Part shown: positions 40,922 through 44,838 of the stretch, piece after piece | How positions within the stretch are numbered: position 1 is the stretch's first letter | How the letters are laid out: every line of letters begins with the position of its first letter | Assembly: GCA_016210745.1 (NCBI GenBank) | Contig: JACQTO010000229.1 | Coordinates: 1-44,838 of the forward strand | From: Betaproteobacteria bacterium | GTDB lineage: Bacteria; Pseudomonadota; Gammaproteobacteria; Burkholderiales; SG8-39 | Direction: 5' to 3' | DNA: 44,838 nucleotides | Translations under genes and position numbers: made by a program | The notes under the pieces: generated by a model | What the model was told of the DNA's origin: nothing | The model's database searches: none | The model's input: only the letters and a program-made list of their open reading frames with translations

Positions 40922-41121
40922 CCTCCTCCAACCGCCACCACGATCTCAAGCCGGTCGCCCTCGGCAAGCGCCGTTTCTTCATAGCGGCTGCGCGGAACGA
41001 TTTCGCCGTTGCGTTCGACTGCGATACGCTTTCCGGCAAGATCGAGCGACTCCAGCAGGCGCGCGACGCTGGCGCCCGGCTCGACCTGTTTCACTGCACC
41101 GTTGACTGAGAGCTCGATCAA
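40918..41121 (-). CDS. thiS: sulfur carrier protein ThiS
   Basis: A 67-residue ubiquitin-like sulfur carrier ending in VVAVGGG, with the C-terminal Gly-Gly that is adenylated and thiocarboxylated. [20 protein letters not shown] and [15 protein letters not shown] match the family. I prefer the TTG at 41121 (L-IELSVNG) because it gives the normal length; another TTG at 41142 would add seven residues. It is coupled to thiG by a 4-bp overlap. Confidence 0.92.
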   Translation of the reverse strand: MIELSVNGAVKQVEPGASVARLLESLDLAGKRIAVERNGEIVPRSRYEETALAEGDRLEIVVAVGGG

Positions 41122-41177
41122 GTGTGAATGGCGATATTGCAAAATAATTGGGAATTACATATCCGCATGGCATATCC

Positions 41178-41284
41178 GGTCATCCCCGCGAAGCCTGCCC
41201 CCGAATGCCTCTATCGGGGGGCGGGGATCCAGTGAACTTTCGCTGCGGTACTCTGGATTCCCGCCTGCGCGGGAATGACGGCGG
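41178..41284 (+). repeat. composite double-palindrome element, copy 2
   Basis: Nearly identical in layout and sequence to 20173-20277: GTCATCCCCGCGAAGCCTGC opening, CCCCCGAATGCCTCTATCGG core, then GATTCCCGCCTGCGCGGGAA and GACGGCG at the end. It fills the space between thiS and the convergent/adjacent Ogt gene. Confidence 0.85.
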
Positions 41285-41299
41285 CGATAGAGCTAAATT

Positions 41300-42178
41300 T
41301 TACCACGCCCCCTGATCGGCACGTGCCGCTTCCCAGCCGAGCATCGCGAGTTTGCGCTCGGGACCCCAGCGATAGCCGCCAATTTCGCCCAGCGAGCGCA
41401 GCACGCGGTGGCACGGGATGAGCCAGGCTACCGGGTTCCTGCCGATCGCCCCGCCCACGGCTCGGCTGGCCCGAGGCGCGCCGATGGCCTTGGCTAGGCT
41501 CGCGTAGCTCACGAGCGTGCCCTCCGGAATGGCGAGCAGCGCCTCCCAGACTTTGATCTGGAAGTTGGTTCCCTTGAGGTGCAGCGAAAGCGGCGCCGCG
41601 GCCGGCGTTCCGCGAAAAATGCGCGCCACGATCGCCGCAGTTGCGCTCTGGTCGGCTTTGATCCGCGCGCGCGGCCACTCCGCGGCGATGGCCTGCAGTT
41701 CGTCGCCGCGGCTGCGCGGCGCGACAAAGCGCAGCGCGCACACGCCGCGCGGCGTGGCCGCGAGCAGGCATGGCCCGAAGCGCGTTGCGTGATAGCCGTA
41801 GCGGATCTCGATTCCCTCGCCGCCGCGCCGGTACTGCCCCGGTGTGACCGCCTCGCATTCGACCAGCAGGTCGTGCAGGCGCCCCGGACCCGAGAGCCCC
41901 GCGCTGAGCGCGGCCTCGAGCACCGAAGCCGAATCGCGCAGGCGCTCCTTGGCGTGTTCCTTGGTGAGAAACTGGAGAAAGCGCTTGGGCGTGATCCCCG
42001 CCCAGCGCTGGAACAGGCGCTGAAAGTGGTATTCGGACAAGTGCACCGAGGTCGCGATTTCGGCGAGCTCCGGCTGGCGCTGCCGCTGCGAGCAGATGAA
42101 GCGTATCGCACGCTCAATGCGTTCGTAGTCGCGCTGCGTCTGCGCGAGATCCGAGAGGGTGTCCGGCATGCCGATCAT
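41300..42178 (-). CDS. AraC-type regulator fused to O6-alkylguanine-DNA alkyltransferase (Ada-like)
   Basis: A 292-residue two-domain protein. The N-terminal part has an AraC/XylS helix-turn-helix (VHLSEYHFQRLFQRWAGITP and KRFLQFLTKEHAKERL). The C-terminal Ogt domain has FQIKVWEALLAIPEGTLVSY, GGAIGRNPVAWLIPCHRVLR (acceptor Cys in PCHR) and GEIGGYRWGPERKLAMLGWE. It lacks the N-terminal zinc/phosphotriester domain of full Ada, so it cannot sense methyl phosphotriesters the classical way. It removes alkyl groups from O6-guanine and probably regulates transcription. ATG at 42178; another ATG is three codons in. Confidence 0.93.
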   Translation of the reverse strand: MIGMPDTLSDLAQTQRDYERIERAIRFICSQRQRQPELAEIATSVHLSEYHFQRLFQRWAGITPKRFLQFLTKEHAKERLRDSASVLEAALSAGLSGPGRLHDLLVECEAVTPGQYRRGGEGIEIRYGYHATRFGPCLLAATPRGVCALRFVAPRSRGDELQAIAAEWPRARIKADQSATAAIVARIFRGTPAAAPLSLHLKGTNFQIKVWEALLAIPEGTLVSYASLAKAIGAPRASRAVGGAIGRNPVAWLIPCHRVLRSLGEIGGYRWGPERKLAMLGWEAARADQGAW

Positions 42179-42244
42179 GCCGCGAGTCTAGTTCCGGCTC
42201 CGCGTGTTCGCCACCCGTTTCTTGCGCTAGAATGTCCGTGGCCC

Positions 42245-42318
42245 GCGGGTGTAGTTCAATGGCAGAACATCTGCTTCCCAAGCAGAATACGAGGGTTCGA
42301 TTCCCTTCACCCGCTCCA
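42245..42318 (+). tRNA. tRNA-Gly (CCC anticodon)
   Basis: A 74-nt cloverleaf with encoded CCA. Acceptor GCGGGTG pairs with CACCCGC; D-arm GTAGTTCAATGGCAGAAC; anticodon stem TCTGC/GCAGA with loop TTCCCAA, giving anticodon CCC (glycine, GGG codons); T-arm GAGGGTTCGATTCCCTTC. It lies 25 bp before the DUF3422 gene on the same strand and is probably co-transcribed with it. Confidence 0.95.
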
Positions 42319-42343
42319 AAAAACAACTCAGGGAGGGCCGTTG

Positions 42344-43627
42344 GTGCTGCCGAGGACGCACGCTGCGCGCATCGAGCTGGCCCACGAAGTTCACGCGCGG
42401 CCCTACGAGCCGCTCTATACGCCGCTGCGCTCGAGTTTCGTCGCGCTGCTCTCGCCGGTAGACGCACGCCCGACCGAGATCGCCCGCCTTGCCGAGCTTT
42501 GCGCCGGGTTTGGCGTTCAAGCGCCGCCGCCGGAGGCGAGCCATTTTCGCGCCGAGCTGGGTCCCTGCAGTGTGCGCTGGGAACGGCACACCGAATTCTC
42601 GACCCTCGCCGTCTATGCTCAAGGCGATGGATCGCTCCCGTTTTCCATCAACGTATTTGCCGCGCTGCCCGATGGCTGGCTCTCCACACTGCCAGGCGAA
42701 CTCGTATTCGCCGCGCACGCGGAATTCATCCGGGACCGGTCATCGTCCTTCGATCCGGGGGCCTACGCGGGGCTGTTCGCCAACAATGAGCTGGTGGGCT
42801 CGGAGGTCGGCGACGGCACCGCGACCGTGATTACGGACTTTCGCGTGCAGGCCGACGGCTTTGGCCGATTTCTCGTGTTCGATCGCGGCCTCACCAGCCG
42901 CCAGGCCGGGCGCGTGCTGCACCGCCTGTTCGAAATCGAAGCCTATCGGATGATGGCGCTGCTCGCGTTGCCCGCCGCGCGCGCGGCAATGCCCCGGCTT
43001 GCGGGGCTCGAAGGGCGCTTGGCGACCATCATGTCGAAGATCGCCGAGCAGCGCGACGCCGACGAGCCGCGCCTGCTCGATGAGCTCACGCGCATCGCCG
43101 CCGAGGTGGAGGATCTGATCGCTTCCAACCAGAGCCGATTTCGCGCCGCGCGTGCCTATCACGGCATCATCAGAAACCGCATCGGCGATCTGCGCGAGCG
43201 GCGCATCAAGAGCCTGCAGACCATCGACGAGTTCATGACGCGAAGGCTGACCCCGGCCATGGACACCTGCGACTCCGCCGCGCTGCGGGAACTGGAGCTC
43301 TCGGAGCGCGTCTCGCGCGCGAGCAACCTGCTTTCGACGCGCGTGGATATCGTGCGCGAGAAGCAAAACCGGCAGTTGCTCGAATCGATGGACCGGCGCG
43401 CACGGCTGCGCCTGCGGCTGCAGGAGACGGTCGAAGGCCTTTCGGTGGCCGCTATCACCTACTACCTGGTGGGCATGGTCGGATACGCGGCGAAAGGTTT
43501 GAAGGCCATGGGCTGGTCGCTCAATGCCGACCTCGTGACGGCGGCCGCGATCCCGATCATCGCCGTGATCGCGGCGCTTGGAATCCGCTACGTGCGCCGG
43601 ACCATCGTTCGAAGGCAGAGCGTTTGA
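42344..43627 (+). CDS. DUF3422-family membrane protein
   Basis: A 427-residue protein of the DUF3422 family: IELAHEVHARPYEPLYTPLR at the N-terminus, LPGELVFAAHAEFIRDR, a long helical middle with SKIAEQRDADEPRLLDELTR, and two C-terminal membrane helices (VAAITYYLVGMVGYAAKGL and AAIPIIAVIAALGIRYV). The function is unknown; the general form resembles CorA-like inner-membrane proteins with a large cytoplasmic part. The start is GTG at 42344, 7 nt after GGGAGG; the reading frame is open back through the tRNA, which cannot be coding. Confidence 0.9.
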   Translation: MLPRTHAARIELAHEVHARPYEPLYTPLRSSFVALLSPVDARPTEIARLAELCAGFGVQAPPPEASHFRAELGPCSVRWERHTEFSTLAVYAQGDGSLPFSINVFAALPDGWLSTLPGELVFAAHAEFIRDRSSSFDPGAYAGLFANNELVGSEVGDGTATVITDFRVQADGFGRFLVFDRGLTSRQAGRVLHRLFEIEAYRMMALLALPAARAAMPRLAGLEGRLATIMSKIAEQRDADEPRLLDELTRIAAEVEDLIASNQSRFRAARAYHGIIRNRIGDLRERRIKSLQTIDEFMTRRLTPAMDTCDSAALRELELSERVSRASNLLSTRVDIVREKQNRQLLESMDRRARLRLRLQETVEGLSVAAITYYLVGMVGYAAKGLKAMGWSLNADLVTAAAIPIIAVIAALGIRYVRRTIVRRQSV

Positions 43628-43725
43628 GCGCTCGTGCACGCTTCACCGGCTTTGCACTTCAGCAGGCGCTGCTGCCGGTATCGCCGTATAATTACCCCTA
43701 GGGAGCGCCGATTAAGTGAGGTTTT

Positions 43726-43819
43726 GTCATTCCCGCGCAAGCGGGAATCCAGGAAGTTCAATTGCTGGATCCCCGCCCTCCGATAGAAGCATTCGAGGGC
43801 AAGCTTTCGCGGGGATGAC
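43726..43819 (-). repeat. composite double-palindrome element, copy 3 (inverted)
   Basis: Reverse complement of the layout at 20173 and 41178, slightly shorter (94 bp). It is flanked by GATTAAGT (43710-43717) and ACTTAATC (43818-43825), which extend the inverted symmetry and may be its true ends. It lies between DUF3422 and the riboswitch. Confidence 0.8.
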
Positions 43820-43841
43820 TTAATCAGTGTTTCCATAGTCA

Positions 43842-44000
43842 TCGGGGAGTAGTCGCCCTTTCTTACCGGAAGGGGAACGCGTCAACACACTTGGTTCAAG
43901 CGCCTGTTGGCATTCGCCGCGCACTCGCGTGCTGATTGTCTGGAGGCTCCAGCCATGGCGCGTTCGGCCTGTGGGCTTGGCGAGACCTTTGACATCGTGC
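43842..44000 (+). ncRNA. yybP-ykoY manganese riboswitch
   Basis: CGGGGAGTAGTCGCC near the 5' end, GCGTCAACACACTTGG in the middle and GGCGAGACCTTTGACA at the 3' end reproduce the conserved internal-loop sequences (GGGGAGUAG, CGUCAACAU-like, GAGACC) of the yybP-ykoY class, which bind Mn2+ at the junction of the two coaxial stems. It precedes a GDT1/TMEM165-family gene, a known target. The expression platform is probably in 44000-44068, where a G+C-rich hairpin (CCCGGGTCGGGCGGG area) lies before the start codon. Confidence 0.88.
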
Positions 44001-44068
44001 TTCGTCCCGGGTCGGGCGGGAGCGCGGTGTCTTTGGTCAACAGCCGCCTGACCCGCCGGTGAACGATA

Positions 44069-44635
44069 TTGGAAGCTTTCCTCGTATCAACCCTCGTCGT
44101 CGCGATCGGCGAAATCGGCGACAAGACCCAACTGCTTTCCCTGGTGCTCGCGGCGCGGTTTCAACGCCCGCTGCCGATTGCGTTCGGTATCCTGTTCGCC
44201 ACCCTGGCGAACCATAGCCTGGCAGGCCTTGCCGGCGAGTGGATTCGCGTTTCGGTGAGCGCGGATGTGCTTCGCTGGGCCCTTGGGCTGTCGTTCATCG
44301 CCGTCGCCCTCTGGGCCCTGATACCGGACAAGCTCGATAAGGAGCCGGGCACGGTCGGGAGGTTCGGTGTTTTTCTTGTCACGCTCGCCACCTTTTTTCT
44401 CGTCGAGATGGGCGACAAGACGCAGGTCGCCACGGTGATTCTCGCCGCCCAATTCAACGCGCTGATCGCCGTGGTGGCCGGGACGACGCTCGGGATGCTG
44501 ATCGCCGACGTGCCGGTGGTGTATCTCGGCCGGGCGGCAGCACCGCGGATTCCATTCAAGCTCGTGAGGGCCATAGCGGCATCGATATTCGCCGCGTTGG
44601 GGCTGGCGACGCTGCTCGGGTTCAAGTTCCTGTGA
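44069..44635 (+). CDS. GDT1/TMEM165 (UPF0016) family Mn2+ exporter
   Basis: A 188-residue membrane protein with six hydrophobic segments and the two diagnostic motifs EIGDKTQLLSLVLAARF (about residue 15) and EMGDKTQVATVILAAQF (about residue 115), the E-x-G-D-K-T metal-binding sites repeated in each half. Bacterial members such as MneA export Mn2+. A TTG at 44069 is the only start that keeps the first helix complete. The upstream manganese riboswitch supports both function and regulation: high Mn2+ should switch expression on. Confidence 0.92.
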   Translation: MEAFLVSTLVVAIGEIGDKTQLLSLVLAARFQRPLPIAFGILFATLANHSLAGLAGEWIRVSVSADVLRWALGLSFIAVALWALIPDKLDKEPGTVGRFGVFLVTLATFFLVEMGDKTQVATVILAAQFNALIAVVAGTTLGMLIADVPVVYLGRAAAPRIPFKLVRAIAASIFAALGLATLLGFKFL

Positions 44636-44676
44636 GCACTTAACCAAACTACATGACATCGGTAACTGCGGACGCT

Positions 44677-44700
44677 GTCATTCCCGCGCAAGCGGGAATC
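44677..44700. repeat. ATTCCCGC/GCGGGAAT palindrome at intron insertion site
   Basis: GTCATTCCCGCGCAAGCGGG followed by AATC, a single dRS3-like palindrome. The putative group II intron starts at the very next base, so the hairpin appears to be its insertion target. Confidence 0.8.
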
Positions 44701-44838
44701 GTGCGCCCGTGAGGGTGCCACACTAGCATGGTGGAAGTCCATGTCGGAGCGAGCCACGGCTCCGTAGTCGAAGGTAACTGCGTCGCTGCGAGGCGGGGTG
44801 GGGAGCAACCGGAGGCGAACGGTCGGTCTGTAGGAGAA
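44701..44838 (+). mobile_element. 5' end of a group IIC intron (partial)
   Basis: The sequence begins GTGCGCCCGTGAGGGTGCC, the conserved GUGYG start with a small CCC/GGG stem of class C introns. It continues with GGTGGAAGTCCATG and GTCGAAGGTAACTGCG, domain I features shared with class C introns. The window ends before any intron-encoded protein. Class C introns insert just after hairpins such as terminators; here the hairpin is the palindromic repeat ending at 44700. I cannot confirm domains II-VI. Confidence 0.75.

Noticed and set aside
41579..42343. Upstream extension of the DUF3422 frame
   Set aside because: It would run through the tRNA gene and antisense to the Ogt gene; family similarity starts after 42344.

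Overview
The window looks like chromosome of a betaproteobacterium of moderately high G+C. The evidence is the gmk-rpoZ-spoT cluster, the yicC / Ser-Thr kinase / PP2C / rph neighbourhood, thiS-thiG-trmB, rdgB and hemW, all with beta-type sequences. I cannot name the species from this sequence alone; an uncultivated Nitrosomonadales/Rhodocyclales/Burkholderiales-type genome would fit.

Region 1 (1-14.0 kb) is a surface-polysaccharide locus. After eroded DNA that includes an IS3-type transposase remnant, a tightly packed + strand operon encodes three GT4 glycosyltransferases, four SAM methyltransferases, an AsnB-type amidotransferase, a UDP-glucuronate 4-epimerase and a TviB/WbpO-type UDP-HexNAc 6-dehydrogenase. 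This suggests a methylated, amidated, uronic-acid-containing heteropolysaccharide. A divergent WecA-like polyprenyl-phosphate sugar-phosphate transferase closes the block and carries an extra N-terminal six-cysteine domain.

Region 2 (14.2-19.7 kb) is a yjbEFGH/gfcABCD-like (group 4 capsule accessory) operon. It has a small Ala/Gly/Thr-rich exported protein, a YjbF/GfcB lipoprotein, and one 1407-residue protein that fuses GfcC, YjbH/GfcD and a C-terminal PAP2 phosphatase.

Region 3 (19.7-27.4 kb) is an accessory zone. It holds a GIY-YIG protein, three apparently intact toxin-antitoxin pairs (ParE-type, RHH/PIN, AbrB/PIN), several decayed ones (VapC tail, DUF4258-like, HEPN with intact MNT, ATPase tail), a MORN protein, a FecR protein whose C-terminus is a near copy of the small YjbE-like protein, an isoprenylcysteine-methyltransferase-like membrane protein, and a stand-alone copy of the six-cysteine domain.

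Region 4 (27.3-44.6 kb) is mostly housekeeping: a RAYT transposase, spoT, rpoZ, gmk, yicC, a kinase/phosphatase pair, rph, hemW, a UbiD-family decarboxylase, rdgB, trmB, thiG, thiS, an AraC-Ogt protein, tRNA-Gly(CCC), a DUF3422 protein, and a GDT1-family exporter behind a yybP-ykoY-type manganese riboswitch. The window ends inside what looks like the 5' end of a group IIC intron.

The window is dense in small repeats of at least three families. (a) About 20 copies of a GGGGTCAGAGTAAC repeat; six head-to-head pairs flank unrelated cores, five of exactly 35 nt and one of 37 nt, and the RAYT gene lies among them. (b) Composite palindromic elements of about 95-107 bp built on ATTCCCGC...GCGGGAAT. 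(c) Three long hairpins with conserved flanks but different, still perfectly paired stems. The most novel-looking signals are the constant-length/variable-core repeat pairs, the shared six-cysteine domain, the GfcC-YjbH-PAP2 fusion, the FecR/YjbE-tail fusion and the variable-stem hairpins.
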